From Diphasiastrum complanatum (Eukaryota > Streptophyta > Lycopodiopsida > Lycopodiales > Lycopodiaceae), in the NCBI GenBank assembly GCA_029204225.1, contig CM055094.1, positions 5,532,063 through 5,596,062 on the forward strand: DNA of 64,000 nucleotides. The letters are read 5' to 3'. Position 1 is the first letter of the stretch. The number at the start of each line of letters is the position of its first letter. Below are positions 1 through 12,327 of the stretch, piece after piece. Under the pieces are notes generated by a model. That model made no database searches. It was not told where the DNA came from and worked only from the letters and a program-made list of their open reading frames with translations. The translations under genes were made by a program, and so were the position numbers.

Positions 1-385
1 ATCTAGCCCCCAAGCTATGGATCAATCAAAGTCATGGAAAGAGGTGTCACACCAGCAGCATGTAGCTACCAATCACAAAATCAAGCATACACTAGTGAGA
101 GCCCAGCAGGTATACTTATACCCTCCAAGGCCCATGCACCACTAGTAGTGCATTGTGACACGTCACTGGACACCTCTCTATTTGGGCCACGTCATCTAGT
201 TCCCTAATAACTCATTGATAGACCCATACCAACTCCACCACCATGTGTTTAGGCCTACAACCATTAATTATGACCATATACTCATAAGAGCCCAAATTCC
301 CTTATAGTCACAATTAACTTACGGGTTGTTGGTCTACTGGTCCCTAGCATGGACACGCTACCCGAGACCAGTCATGGGCATGACA
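1..385 (-). repeat. Interspersed repeat R1, copy A
   Basis: About 385 bp, nearly the same as 16662-17047 and 63741-64000 (opposite orientation) and 51195-51524 (same orientation). Read on the minus strand it starts TGTCATGCCCATGACTGG and ends GGGGGCTAGAT at base 1, so it may continue outside the window. A TATA-like stretch (TATAAGTATACC) lies about two thirds of the way along, which would suit an LTR or TRIM promoter, but no CA end, primer site or coding region was found. Class is unresolved. Confidence 0.75.
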
Positions 386-615
386 CTAAATTTTTCTCTC
401 TTTAGATTATCTTGCTATTTCACTTGTGTTCCCTTTGGAAAGGTGCTTGGGCCTCCTCTTGCCTCCTTCTCATCAATTTATATTGTGGCATGTGTTATTT
501 TGATTGATTAGTAGTTAGCCACAATCTTTCATTCCTATCTCCCTTTTGGGTGTTAAATTAGAAGTAGTTTAATCTTCTTGCTAGTTGGGTATCACCTTAG
601 CAAGGTCTTATTATT

Positions 616-795
616 TTGTTAATCTTTCCAAAGTCCTTAACCAGCATCAATCATGTTTGTGAACAATATGCTTTGTCAAAGTCACATAGGTTAGCCTATA
701 ATAGATCTACATCTAGAACTACTATGCCTTTTCAAGTTGTACATTCAGATATTCATGGTGTTACTACTATTAGCAATGGAGGAGTTAAAATGTAT
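616..795 (+). pseudogene. Ty1/copia integrase fragment
   Basis: The translation matches residues about 463-518 of the intact copia polyprotein at 7768-11718: the end of the zinc-binding segment (CLNHVCEECALSKSH in the intact copy) and the first integrase catalytic Asp in HSDIHG. Matching stops abruptly after the codons for KMY, where the CATTAG end at 796 begins. It is a fragment of the same copia family, orphaned from the rest of its element, and has no independent function. Confidence 0.8.
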
Positions 796-1310
796 CATTA
801 GAGGAGTTCTCAATATCAAAAACACCCTTTAAGGATGCCATGTAGGATATAGAAAAATATCAAAATAAAAAAAACAATATTGTTTATATGCTTGCCCCCA
901 TCACTCCCGAGGCCTCCCCAACTCCCAATGATCTAACCACAATGTCTATAGTCACATTTAAGAACTGTTAACAGCTCGCAGTATAACTTGACTAAATTCA
1001 AAAATATTCTCTCTATTGGTTACGAAAAGGGCAATATTTTCACTAGATCTAGAATATGACCGCCATCCCCAAATTCGAATCAAAAAAAATTGCAAAATGT
1101 TTACATATGCATTCCTTCCACGAGAATGGAAATATGGGTACCATCTCCAATTATGAACGCCATCATCATTTGGAATGGAAATATGAGTGCCAATTACCTA
1201 TTGGAATTTCAAAACTTGTTTTATGCACAAAGTTACACTACCAATCCCTTCCTACATTGTCATCTTCATGAAACTAGGAGATATAAAGGCGTAATTACTG
1301 AAGTTTGAAT
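796..1310 (+). mobile_element. CATTAG-family TIR element, left end (E4)
   Basis: Starts with CATTAGAGGAG directly at a break in copia integrase sequence. About 40 bp in it has GGATGCCATGTAGGA, the subterminal block also seen in the left ends at 42085 and 52494. The interior around 890-1140 is related, in reverse complement, to 15541-15880. No matching right end was found, so the 3' limit is arbitrary. Small ORFs inside look like chance. Confidence 0.65.
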
Positions 1311-3560
1311 GAAAACTTCACTTTTCAGATTTACAGGTCTGAAAAATAGAACTTCAAAATGAAAATCAGAACTTCAAACACTTCATCTATGCAAAAAAAC
1401 ACTAGTTTTGATCAAAACACATAGCTAGAATCAATCTTTTTCCCAAAAAAAAGTTTGCGTATCTAGAGGAAGACTTCCTCTACCTATCCCACAAATCTTT
1501 TTTCAGAACTTTTAAAAACCCAAAGCCCACTTTAAAACTTCTCTAACATTATAAAAAATCAGCCCCTAAACAATTCTATAAGCATCACTACTCTCTTCCA
1601 AAGAGAACTAGATTCATTGGGTACTTCAACTACAAGCTTCCTACAACTACAAAAGCCTATAATCTTCCCCAAAAAAAAATTTAACTGAACTTGAAGAAGG
1701 TTAGAAAGGTTACCATCCTTTGTCTAGCTCTGATATCACTTTTACAAGTAGAAGTGAGGAAGTCCTCCAAATCCAAGGTAGAGCCTCCAAATGTCCTCCA
1801 AGCAACCTGCAAGCTTCAAGATGCTCCCCAACTCCAAGCTAGGATGCCTCCACCTACAAGTAAGGATCTGCAAGCCTCCAAGGATCTCTCCTCCACCTGT
1901 GTCCCTATTCTTTAAACACAAAGATTGATAACAAGCTGGCCTCAAGTATTCACCACCCAACCATAGCTAGATCCAAGCTCCAAGCAAGACCTATCTAGCA
2001 CCCCCTTGCTAACCATAAACAAATCACAAGCATACCACAACACTCCATAGCATACTCAAGATCCAAACCCTACTTATGTCCCATACCATAGGCAAGATCC
2101 AAACCTCAAGCATACTACCACAAGAAAGCACTCTACATACTAGTAGCAACACTAGAGCATAAGCCGAGCAAACAAGAGAGATCTCCTCTCCACAACGGGC
2201 GCCCTACTACCCTCATATAGATGGCCCATGGACCCCTCCAATGGACTATGGAGTTCCATGCTCATCCAATGAGAGAGAGAGAAGCCTAGGGGAGTTAAAG
2301 AATCTCCATAGGCTTATGGAATGTCAAGAGACTCCTTCCATAACCTATGACTCTTTGAATGCCTTTCTTGTGGGAGTTGGGAACTCAATGGACACTTTAG
2401 AAGGGCGCCCTCCTACTAGGTCCCATTGCCCAAGTTGTGCAAGTATACTTTGGTCCTAGACCAATGAAATGATATGGTTCAAGGTTGAGGCCCAAGGTTT
2501 AGAAAAATAGTCATCCAATAACTTTCTAACACCTCACTAGGTCCCATACCTCCATCCAAGGCATAGACACCTACCTGCCCTTAACCAAGGACACTAGTAC
2601 CTTAATCTAAGACACCTACCCTTAATATTAAGGGTATCCCTTATCCAAGGGTCACGTGACCCCATACCTCTAACTAAGGTATAGTCACTTGCCTGTCCTT
2701 ATCCAAGGGCACATACCCTTAATCCTAAGGGTACCTTGCCATATAGCCCCCAACACTAAATGGACTATTAGGGGTCTGAAGTACTGCTAGTTACATAGGT
2801 ATGTAACAGTGCTGCTTGTTGTCTTTGAGATGAAGGTGGAGGTGGACATGGAGGCGGTGGTGGTGCAACATCCTCACAGAGGTGTGGAAGTGATGCATAG
2901 GATGCTAATTCTACCTTACCAAATTTGATCTTTTTGGGTAGTCCGACATAGAATTTTGCCATGATGATCTGTTCAGAAAATCGAACAATCCTTCACTAGA
3001 TGGAAGATCCGATATAGGTGTAGGTTTCATCAGGGAACGTTTTTAGTTTAGATAATCCTGCAATGGGGGTCTCCATAGCTCAACACTAGAATGTCACAAA
3101 GTAGCTAGTTGGTGGATCACTTCAGTGATGGCGCAATGGTGAAGTTGTTCCAACTTTTTTTTTTTTTGAGTGAGAAGAACTAAGACGACAAAACTAACAC
3201 TAAATCACATTAATCTAGCCCCAAAAAATCTGATTTTTTTGTGTGAAAAAAAAGAAGAGAGAGGAGGAGAGGGAGAGAGAGAAGAGAAGAAGTTATGTGC
3301 ACGGCGAGAGTGTGGCGCTCCTCGGCAACCGCGCCATTGTAGGGTGTAGAATTTAGTCGGTGAGCAGCTCTTCCACCTATCAAAGAGGGTTAGAACACTT
3401 GGATAGGAGCCTAACTAAGCTAAGATGCTACTTTTAGTTTATCTCTACTTTTTCCCTTAATTCTACTCACCTTTAACACTACCCCCACTAACTCTACTCC
3501 ACTAAACTAGCATTAAACATGATTTTGGGTGAAACGGGATGAGAAGAATTGAAGAGATAG
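1311..3560. other. Unassigned intergenic DNA
   Basis: No gene recognised. 2570-2760 is a low-complexity stretch rich in variants of CCTTAATCCAAGG, with two near-palindromes, ACCCTTAATATTAAGGGTA near 2620 and ACCCTTAATCCTAAGGGTA near 2729. Short ORFs here are proline/serine biased or overlap simple sequence and lack family features. Confidence 0.5.
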
Positions 3561-3562
3561 AG

Positions 3563-3702
<140 letters not shown>

Positions 3703-3745
3703 TAGCTCAAATGCTCAAGATGCATGCTAATGAATAAAAACATAA

Positions 3746-5110
3746 CTACTCAAAACAAGAACAAGGAAATGGAAAGCAAATGAAAAACACAACAATAGCA
3801 TTAGCATGAGTGCTTAGCAAATGAGGATGCTTTGGCTCTCCAAAATGGTAGAGTCTCCTCCTTCTCATTAAGGGGTTGTCGCCCTTGGTAGCCTTCATTG
3901 GAGATGTGGGAGGTGTGAGAGGAGTGGCGATGGTGGGAAGAGGTGTGAGAATAGACTGTTCAAAAGAAGAAATGGGAGGAACAGAGGGAAATTGGAGGGT
4001 GTGAAGGATGGATGGAGATGTGGGAGGTGAAAAAACTTGGCAAAGAGGTGAAAGATGGAGGAGGTTCATCCACAACATGGTGTCAAAAGAGAGCTGAGAT
4101 TTGAAAGAGTTGATCTGAAGGAGGGGTGTAGAAGCAGAAGTAGGAGGCATGGACGAAGCGATAATGATGGAAGCAGTGGAAGATGTGAGAACAGAGGTAG
4201 CGTGGTAGGAACAGGAAAAAAAGGAACAAATGTGGTAGTAGTAGTGGAGGGTTGAACAAAAGAAGAAGCTGTGGTGGCAGAAGTGGAGATGCGGTATATC
4301 GTCTGGTGGTAGGAGGACTTAACGAGGAACCCCATTCCGAGGGTTATTCCGAGGGCATAAAACTAGAAATTTTTATTTTAGGAAAGAATGGAGCCAATAT
4401 ACTGGCTCCATTTTGTCCTAAAAATGGACTCCATCCGACCCCAGGAGCCTTTTGCACCACTTTTTATGAAGTTGGTAAGCAAAATCATTTGTTCATATTG
4501 TTAAAGAAAAAATTTGCAAAATTTATTTGAGCTACATTTTAAGCACTTAAAAATTGATGAAGGAAACTTAAATTCATACATAAATGTTCCAAGTACAAAG
4601 ATATGTTACAAATTGGATTATTGAAATATACCTAATTATAATTAGATCTAGCTGAGTTGTCCTTGTCTTGGCCATTGACGTCACAATCGGACTCATGTGA
4701 CTGTGATGCATGGGATTGTGACTGTGATCCCTGCATCCAATGAATATGATTCAGTTATCTGAGAAATGTGATGAGAGTAAGTCAGACCACATGAATGTAG
4801 TGAAGTTAAAGAGTATCTTGAAGCCATATATACGTCAGATCTAGAATATCCATCTGAATCAAGGCACAAGGAAGACTTGAAGTTTGTGAAGAAAAGATTC
4901 CTCGAAAATCCAGATTGTGCCAAACAGGCCGCTAACGTACCTACATGAGACTTTAGGGATGCCAAGGTTCTCCCATGGACATCATTATAACCCTGTCAAA
5001 TGGCTCAATTCTATCCTAAAACTAGACTCCATGCAATTGAAGAGCCATGTAGAGGACTTAACTTAAACAATTATATATATTGATATGTTCGAATTACAAA
5101 TATATATCAA
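3746..5110 (-). pseudogene. Decayed plant transposase-like gene, second 3'-end copy
   Basis: Minus-strand remnants. 4640-4965 is related to 5120-5600: both encode a segment with a DGYS motif followed, after an intron-like gap, by a tail rich in SHASQSHE and ending near GQDKDNS / GQDGDNS. The upstream part (3746-4150) is proline/serine rich like the N-terminal part of the 5.5-6.7 kb copy. I read it as a second, more damaged copy of the gene described at 5120-6735. It has multiple breaks and no intact frame. Confidence 0.4.
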
Positions 5111-5119
5111 AATGAAATG

Positions 5120-6735
5120 CCTAATTATTAGATCCAGTTGAATTGTCCCCGTCCTGGCCATGGTCATCAAACTCATGTGACTGCGATGCATGAGACAGAG
5201 ACTACGATACCTGTGTGCAACGAAGATGTGTGAATTTTGTAAATGATGTTGTTAGAGTGTCTGACCAAATGAATGTGGTGAAGTCAAAATATATGTTGAA
5301 ACCATAATACATACCTCGGAATATCCATCCCAGTCAAATCTCACTCCTTGTCTCTCCAATAATTTGAGTAATGATTGCAAGTTGTTGGAATATGCATACT
5401 TGTACTCCTCTTTTGTAAGAGACCACTTTACAGTAGATTTCTACATGAACCGACAAATCGGTGATTGTAATTTAATTTAAACAGATCCACAAATAATATA
5501 TGAATCATGACCAAAACAACTGCCTCTCTTTGTTGCTTGAAACGATTTGGATCTTCTCAAAATTCTTTCTTTGCAAAATTCCAATCATCCTTGTGCACGT
5601 TGTATGGCCTAGATTTGCCAACTCTCACCGCATCTCGGATCTGTAATTTGCGGTGGTTCATCACGCTTCCCATGCGTTGTCCCATCCATATTTGGTCAAA
5701 TTCCAAATAAGGGGAGAGGACTGGAAATTCTCTATACAACTGGTCATTGACATAATTCTTTTCTCATCACTTTGTTTGCGCCAGTCCTTGAAAATGTCCC
5801 TGTTGAAGACCACATGCGTGAGTTGCCTCATGCGAGTGATGATGCGACCACTGCGGTCATCCTCCACTATGTGCTTCTCCGCATCTATGTCATAGGATGG
5901 CAAGACGTCAGCTGACGGAGAGGAGGTAAAGGGAGTGTCAAGAGGAGTAGGGGAGTTGACTACAACGGGAATGATTTGGGGAGGAGTTTGAAGACGATCA
6001 CGAGAAGAGTGGGGAGGGGTATGAAGACGAGAAGGTTGGGGAGGAGTTTGGGCAGGAATGTAACCAACAAGGGTTTGAATGGGAGAAAAAATGGGTGGAG
6101 TGGCCTGGCAAGAGGGATCACGGTGCCATGGAGACCCCATAGGGGGCATGGGTACCGAAGAAGAAAAAATGTGAGGATAGAGTGTGGGGGTGTCGGTATA
6201 ATCAGCTGTGACAGATGCAGGAGTCAAAGTAGCACCCGCCATCCGCGTTGCTTCTTGAGTTAGGGTTTCTCGAAGTATGGAAGACCTACGACGAGGCCTA
6301 CTAGATGGATGTGCTTACTAGAGGCCACATGAAGCACGACATCATCAGCTTCACCACCACAATAGGAGCCACCGCTAAGGAGACTCCTCCTACGATCGCT
6401 CTTTTCCCAGCCGAAATGTCGGGAAGAGGCACTAGCATTAGAGTGCACAGGGGAGGGACTCCCGTCGGATAGACCCTCGTGGAAGGGGGGAACACCTCGG
6501 TCGGAGGGTTGTGGGGATTAGATCTCCTCAGAACAAGATGATGTGGACAACCTACCTAAACTCCGTGCATTCCAAAGAGCCCGTAGTCTCTCCATAATCT
6601 TGCTTGCACGCGAGAGAGACATTCCATCCATATAACTGAGGACCTCATCGTCACTCATGGATGAAAAATAGGACGACCCGCGACTGTGGCCAGATCCGTG
6701 ACTTGGAGATGTGTCATGAGACATTGGAGACACGA
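5120..6735 (-). pseudogene. Decayed plant transposase-like gene (Transposase_24-like)
   Basis: On the minus strand, pieces run from an N-terminal Ser-rich segment (6518-6733), through a Pro-rich linker (5900-6242), into a conserved-looking block around 5557-5900 with a WRKQSDEKR motif and a segment like WNFAKKEF. A C-terminal piece near 5390-5420 reads LLERQGVRFDWDGYSE. An intron-like gap with a GT donor after DGYSE precedes a short tail. The layout resembles plant transposase-derived proteins of the Transposase_24 type linked to En/Spm elements. That assignment is from memory of the family and is only moderate. A related piece lies at 12990-13300 beyond the inserted copia. Frameshifts and stops are present. 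Confidence 0.42.
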
Positions 6736-7114
6736 TTTGGAATAATCTCTACAAGCAATAATATATATTTTCAGAACATGCAACCATGTAGAGTTAATTA
6801 GTGCAAGAAATGAATTCAAATAAATGAGTTAAGGGTCTAAGGTAGAACAAAAAAAGTGATTCTTTGCATTCAACCATATTTGAATATGTTACAATACACC
6901 ACAATTATCACACATTAACCCACAATAGGTACATTTTATAATCAATAAATCAAACATTTCTACATGGTTTTAGGGCCAAATACATTTCAATTACATGACT
7001 AGTCAAGGTTCAAGATTACATTAAAAAAACTAGCTGCATCAAAAGATGGCTGACAAATGTATGAATAAAAATCATAGATGTAAAAACATGTACACAAGCG
7101 TCTATAAACATGGA
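6736..7114. other. Unassigned AT-rich DNA
   Basis: No ORF or structured element recognised. It lies between the transposase-like relic and the copia insertion and probably belongs to the same decayed element. Confidence 0.4.
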
Positions 7115-7119
7115 AAGGC
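7115..7119. repeat. Target-site duplication of copia 1 (left)
   Basis: AAGGC immediately before the left LTR; the identical AAGGC follows the right LTR at 12981-12985. Five base pairs is the usual Ty1/copia duplication. Confidence 0.95.
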
Positions 7120-7772
7120 TGTGAAAAACTCAGATCCAAAAGATGCTAAAGTTTCATAAAGATCTTGGCCATGGAAGTTATGCACATCTAGATTGAAAAA
7201 ATGATAGAAATTGTGATGTTAAGCATACTAAACATCAACTAAACATCAAGATCTGATCATAAGCTTCCACAAACAGAAACTTGCTGTCCCTGTCCGTACT
7301 TCAGAGCCTACAACCTGCATTTCACACGTGTGAAGCCATAGCAACAAAGAAATCACAATTCTAGTGGCTAGAATGCAAGATATGAACAAAAAAGTGAGAG
7401 AGAAGAAGATGGATCTTCAAAGAGCATAACATTCATTCAATAGAATGAAAATGAGATATGTACATACTCGTGGAGATGGCTATTTATAGCAGCCATAGTG
7501 CCTCTTGGCCACTTGTCTTATGATAGGCTAAAATTGGGGTCCAATAGGATTCACCCATATACCTAGAAATTTGGTCAAATAGGAATGCACCAAATTATGA
7601 GCCAATAGAAGAGCTCCACACTCGACCTCCTCTAATTAATGTGACCTCAAAAGTAGTGTACACATACTTTGGGCCTCTACATACATGTATGAACCTATCT
7701 CTAACTTTTATTTGGCCATAGGCCTACAAAATCTCAAGTTAGGAAAATACTACTAGTTGACAATTTTTCACA
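7120..7772 (-). repeat. 3' LTR of copia 1
   Basis: 653 bp, identical by eye to 12328-12980. It carries the same TATA-type box (plus-strand TATTTATA at 7481-7488). The gag-pol stop codon lies inside the first few bases of this LTR (overlap 7768-7772). Confidence 0.95.
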
Positions 7773-10700
7773 CTCCCTCTTCAACTAGTTTTAGCATAGA
7801 TTTAGAAAGTACACCAAGACTTGTTCTATGCTTGAAAAATAAGTCCTTTCCCAATGCTTTGGTAAAGATATCAGCCACACATTCCTTTGATGGGACATGT
7901 TCAAGCTTGATCTCTTTTGCCAACACTTGTTCTCTCACAAAATGGTAAGCCACCTCGATATGTTTGCTCCTTGCATGGAAAACCGGATTGCTTGCTAGAC
8001 TTTGGGCTGAAAGGTTGTCACAAAAGATGATTGGACTCTCTGAAAAATCCAGCAAATGAAGCTCCATAATCATCCTCTTGATCCACACCATCTCCTTTGT
8101 GCATGATGTCAAAGCTTTGTACTCGGCCTCACTAGAAGAAAGTGATATAGTTGCTTGTTTCTTCGACATCCATGAGATAGCTCCATCACCTATGAAAATA
8201 GCATGTGCATTTATGGATTTTCTATCCATAAGGTCTCCTGCAAAATCTGAATCTGAAAAACCAAATAAGTTAGGTGATGAGCCTCTATAAACAATGCCAA
8301 AATCTTTTGTTCCCGAGATGTATCTCAAGATCCTCTTTCCTAGTTTCCAATGTTCTATGCTAGGATCTTGCATGAATTGGCTTAATCTACCAACACAATA
8401 AGATAAATCAGGTCTTGTGATGGTTAGATATATAAGAGAACCTATTAGCTTCCTATAGAGAGTAATGTCCTCGAAGGATCTTTCATTACCTCTTATAGTT
8501 AGCTTTACATGTGATTCCATAGGTGTATCAATAGGATTTGCATCTACCATATGAAATCTATTGAGAATAGAAATAGCATACTTCTCTTGTGAAATAAAAG
8601 TGATTTGAGAAGTTCTAATTACTTCTATTCCTAAGATATAGCTCAAAAGACCAAGATCATGCACTTCAAATTCCTTTTTTAGTGCTTTCTTGATATCTTC
8701 TATATCTTCCTTGTTCCCTCCACTTAAAATAATGTCATCCACATAAATTAGAAGGATTGTAACATCATTAGCACTAATTCTAAAGTAAAGTGAATGATCA
8801 TACTCACTCATAGTGAAGTTTTGAGAAAGTAGAAAAGAGTTAAGCCTAGCATACCAACTCCTTGGTGCTTGCTTAAGACCATACAAACTTTTTTGTAGAA
8901 AACACACATGATTAGGCTTGCTATGAGAAACATAGCTCTCGGGTTGCTCCATGTAGACTTCCTCTTCAAGATCACCATTCAAGAAAGCATTAGAAATGTC
9001 TAATTGCCAAAGATCCCATCCATAAAGAGTTGCAAGGGAAATGATTACTCTTATGCTCACCATCTTTGCCACGGGTGCAAAGGTTTCCTCATAGTCAATG
9101 CCATGCTCTTGAGCATAACCTTTAGCCACCAACCTTGCCTTGAACTTGTTGATAGATCCATCTTGATTTGTCTTTACCTTGAAGATCCATTTGCATCCAA
9201 TTGCACTTTTGCCCTTTGGAAGCTCCACCAATCTCCATGTGTTGTTCTTCATGAGTGCTTCAAACTCAAGATCCATTGCTTGGATCCATTCCTCTTTTTG
9301 CCTTGCTTCATCTACACATGAAGGTACATCAAAAGAAGTTAGGAAAGCATAGTTGGATCCATCCACCACTTGCTTACCTTTGCCATCATAAGTGAGCCTT
9401 GAGGGTTTCACTTTATGCCTTGGAGTTCTCCTTGGAATTTGACTTGAAGAGGCTTCTTCAACATCCACATCCAATGTGTCATCAACTCCATTGTCATCAA
9501 GCACATTAGTTGCAACAACACCATCATCACTTGAAACAACTTTTGGAATGTTACTTTCATCAAAAATGACATCCCTACTTGTGAACACTTTTTTGATTGA
9601 AGGAACATAAATCCTATATGCTTTGCTTACTTCACTATAACCAACAAAAATGCCCTTTCTTGAAGATGGATCCTCCTTAGTTCTATCATCAAGAGTAATG
9701 TTGAAGTAGCAAATGCATCCAAAAGTTCTTAGAAACTTGACATTAGGCTTCGTACCAAACAAAGCTTCAAAAGGGGTTTTTCCTTCCAATACAACACTTG
9801 GCCATCTATTGCATAGGAAATTTGCACACAACAAAGCATCACTCCAAAAAGGTTTAGGAAGATTAGCATTCAATCTCATTGCCTTTGCACTCTCACACAA
9901 GGTTCTATTCTTCCTCTCGGCCACTCCATTTTGTTGTGGTGTTCTTGGACATGTGTACTCCCTCTTGATCCCATGCTCATCGCAAAAGGCTTTGAATTTG
10001 TTAGAAATGTATTCACCACCATTGTCGCTCCTCAAGCATTTGATTTTGGTTGTAAATTGAGTCTCAATAGCAACTTTGAACTTGACAAACACATCAAACA
10101 CCTCATCCTTGCTCTTTAGTAGATAAACCCAACAAAATCTACTAAAATCATCAATGAAAGTTACATACATCTTAGCACCTCCATTGCTAATTGTAGTAAC
10201 ACCATGAATATCCGAATGCAAGAGAGAAAAAGGCATCTTAGATCTAGATATAGATCTAGTATATGGCAATCTATGTGATTTAGACAAAGCACATTCTTCA
10301 CAAACATGATTCAAGCAAGTAAGAGACTTGGGAAGTCCCCTTACTACCTCCTTTTTGGCTATTACCTCCAAGGCCTTGTAGTTGAGATGTCCCATCCTTT
10401 TATGCCATACCTCTTGAATTGACATTTGTTCATTTGCCATGCATCCAACTTGGTTAGCAACAACACATGCATCAAGCTTGAACAATTTCCCTTGCCTTTT
10501 CCCTTTTGCAATGATACTACACCCCTTTTTGATCAAGCAAGCATCACCATCAAACTCAACTTTGAATCCTTTGTCAAGCATTTGGCTTACACTAAGTAAG
10601 TTCTTGGTAATGGATGGAATGAGCAAAACATCTTTCAATTCTATATTCCTATTTGTAGAAAGTGAAATAGGAATTGTGCCAATCCCCTTGATTGCACACT

Positions 10701-11718
10701 CACCATCATTTGCGGTATAGATTACCTTCCTATCACCATCAAATGCCATTAAAGATGAAAAATACTCTTTATGATATGTCATATGAGAAGTGGCTCCACT
10801 ATCAATCCACCAAGGATCAATGTCTCCATGATTAGCCAACAAGCAAGATGACATAACAAAAGCATCATTTGAAAGAAGCTCATCCCCACCCTCATCAATA
10901 GTTAGATTGGTTTGCTTTTCCCCTTGATCCCTCTTTTTCTTAAAACAATCACTAGCAAAATGCCCTTTGACTCCACAATAGAAACATTTTAGCTTAGATC
11001 TATCCTTCTTTTTGCCAAAAGTAGAGTGCTCACCTTGGTCTTGCCCTTTAGACCAATTGCTTTTACCTTTGCCCTTGAACTTGCCTTTAGAGAACATTGC
11101 CTCCTCTTCTCCTCCTTGAGATGTAGAAGATGCTCCCACTCTTGCTTGCAACCTGAATTCTTCAGCCAACAAGACCTCTTGCAAGTCTCCAACACTTGGT
11201 AAACATTTTTGGATAGCATAACTTTGAACAAGATTAGCATGATCATCCAACAAGCCATTGAGAATCACTTGAACAAGCTCCTCATTATTTATGCCATCAT
11301 TAATGCACGCTAACTCATCATTCAATGCTTTAACTCTCAAAACAAAAGCATGTCCATTCTCACTCTTCTTTTGCATACAAGAAAAGATTTGCCTTCTTAA
11401 AGTCAACACTCTAGAAGTAGACTTGGATTCATAAACCTTCTTCAAGGCTTCCCAAGCTTCACTAGATGATGTGCACTTACCAACCTCTTTGATAAGCTCA
11501 TTTGTCACATTCATCTTGATCATGTGAAGGGCTTTCTTTGCCCTCTTGTCATACCTCAATTGTTCTTGAGGTGCCAAAGGTCTCTCCTCCACACCTACAA
11601 CAATATCCATCAACTCATTCATCTCAAGCAAAGACTCCATCCTTACTTTCCAAGTAGAATAGTTGAGGGAGGTAAGCCTATCATTGCTTTCCAACATGTA
11701 GCCTCCATTTGTAGCCAT
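7768..11718 (-). CDS. Ty1/copia gag-pol polyprotein
   Basis: 1316 codons with no stop or frameshift; gag and pol are in one frame. Domains in order: gag of the UBN2 type (about 1-200); CCHC zinc knuckle C245-C248-H253-C258; aspartic protease with D306-S-G; integrase zinc-binding H439, H444, C473, C476; integrase catalytic D503, D565, E601 with exactly 35 residues between D565 and E601; reverse transcriptase with LDISNAF (D907), the SLYGLKQAPRSWY box and YVDD (992-995); RNase H with D1156/D1158, E1197 in SSSEAEY, D1234. The protease-integrase-RT-RNase H order defines Ty1/copia. The start was chosen as the first Met after the leader, giving MATNGGYMLE. All catalytic residues are intact. Related fragments lie at 616-795 and 52246-53480. 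Confidence 0.97.
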   Translation of the reverse strand: MATNGGYMLESNDRLTSLNYSTWKVRMESLLEMNELMDIVVGVEERPLAPQEQLRYDKRAKKALHMIKMNVTNELIKEVGKCTSSSEAWEALKKVYESKSTSRVLTLRRQIFSCMQKKSENGHAFVLRVKALNDELACINDGINNEELVQVILNGLLDDHANLVQSYAIQKCLPSVGDLQEVLLAEEFRLQARVGASSTSQGGEEEAMFSKGKFKGKGKSNWSKGQDQGEHSTFGKKKDRSKLKCFYCGVKGHFASDCFKKKRDQGEKQTNLTIDEGGDELLSNDAFVMSSCLLANHGDIDPWWIDSGATSHMTYHKEYFSSLMAFDGDRKVIYTANDGECAIKGIGTIPISLSTNRNIELKDVLLIPSITKNLLSVSQMLDKGFKVEFDGDACLIKKGCSIIAKGKRQGKLFKLDACVVANQVGCMANEQMSIQEVWHKRMGHLNYKALEVIAKKEVVRGLPKSLTCLNHVCEECALSKSHRLPYTRSISRSKMPFSLLHSDIHGVTTISNGGAKMYVTFIDDFSRFCWVYLLKSKDEVFDVFVKFKVAIETQFTTKIKCLRSDNGGEYISNKFKAFCDEHGIKREYTCPRTPQQNGVAERKNRTLCESAKAMRLNANLPKPFWSDALLCANFLCNRWPSVVLEGKTPFEALFGTKPNVKFLRTFGCICYFNITLDDRTKEDPSSRKGIFVGYSEVSKAYRIYVPSIKKVFTSRDVIFDESNIPKVVSSDDGVVATNVLDDNGVDDTLDVDVEEASSSQIPRRTPRHKVKPSRLTYDGKGKQVVDGSNYAFLTSFDVPSCVDEARQKEEWIQAMDLEFEALMKNNTWRLVELPKGKSAIGCKWIFKVKTNQDGSINKFKARLVAKGYAQEHGIDYEETFAPVAKMVSIRVIISLATLYGWDLWQLDISNAFLNGDLEEEVYMEQPESYVSHSKPNHVCFLQKSLYGLKQAPRSWYARLNSFLLSQNFTMSEYDHSLYFRISANDVTILLIYVDDIILSGGNKEDIEDIKKALKKEFEVHDLGLLSYILGIEVIRTSQITFISQEKYAISILNRFHMVDANPIDTPMESHVKLTIRGNERSFEDITLYRKLIGSLIYLTITRPDLSYCVGRLSQFMQDPSIEHWKLGKRILRYISGTKDFGIVYRGSSPNLFGFSDSDFAGDLMDRKSINAHAIFIGDGAISWMSKKQATISLSSSEAEYKALTSCTKEMVWIKRMIMELHLLDFSESPIIFCDNLSAQSLASNPVFHARSKHIEVAYHFVREQVLAKEIKLEHVPSKECVADIFTKALGKDLFFKHRTSLGVLSKSMLKLVEEGV
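7773..7783 (-). other. Polypurine tract of copia 1
   Basis: Minus-strand GAAGAGGGAG directly abuts the 3' LTR, the position expected for the plus-strand DNA primer. The same string sits before the 3' LTR of copia 4 at 53791-53800. Confidence 0.85.
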
Positions 11719-12315
11719 GTTGCAATGATTGATCTCTCATCTTTGACCTGTTCCAATGCACTAAGCACTCTCTTGAATCAACAAATGAAACACAAGAAGA
11801 AATCACAAAGATTTGGAACCTAAAACCTTACTTTTTCTCTCTTTTCCTCACTTTTTCCTTAATTTTAGCCACTAGTTTTATGATTTCTTGATCAAACCAA
11901 GACCAAACCTCAATATACTTGCTTTTCCCTCACTCCTAAGATTGAAATACACTCTTGAATCATTCAGCAAACTGAAAATCAGAGGGTTACATCAATTTTG
12001 AAGTTTTTGACATGAAGAAGCAAGAAATTGAATCAAAAAACTATATGCTAGAATGGAAAACTAATAGGATCTTGTTGGATCTTGCATCTCCCTCTTTCCA
12101 AAACAATTTTTGTCTCCTTATTCTGATAAGTACAGAGGGAATTCGCCCTACTTCAATTGAAATGCATACAAATGATGTTTTGATCACAAAGATCCAATTT
12201 CTACACATAAATCAACAAGATTTTTAGCTAGAAACTTGATTGGAATGCTACAAAAGCAAACTCGCCCACAAATCTCTTCTAAATCTGGCAAAACCTGCAC
12301 ATTTGGCCGCCTAAT

Positions 12316-12327
12316 GCTCTGATACCA
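12316..12327 (-). other. Primer-binding site of copia 1
   Basis: Minus-strand TGGTATCAGAGC directly after the 5' LTR, complementary to the 3' end of plant initiator tRNA-Met, the standard copia primer. Confidence 0.93.

Noticed and set aside
8078-11823. Plus-strand ORFs inside copia 1
   Set aside because: Antisense shadows of the intact gag-pol frame.
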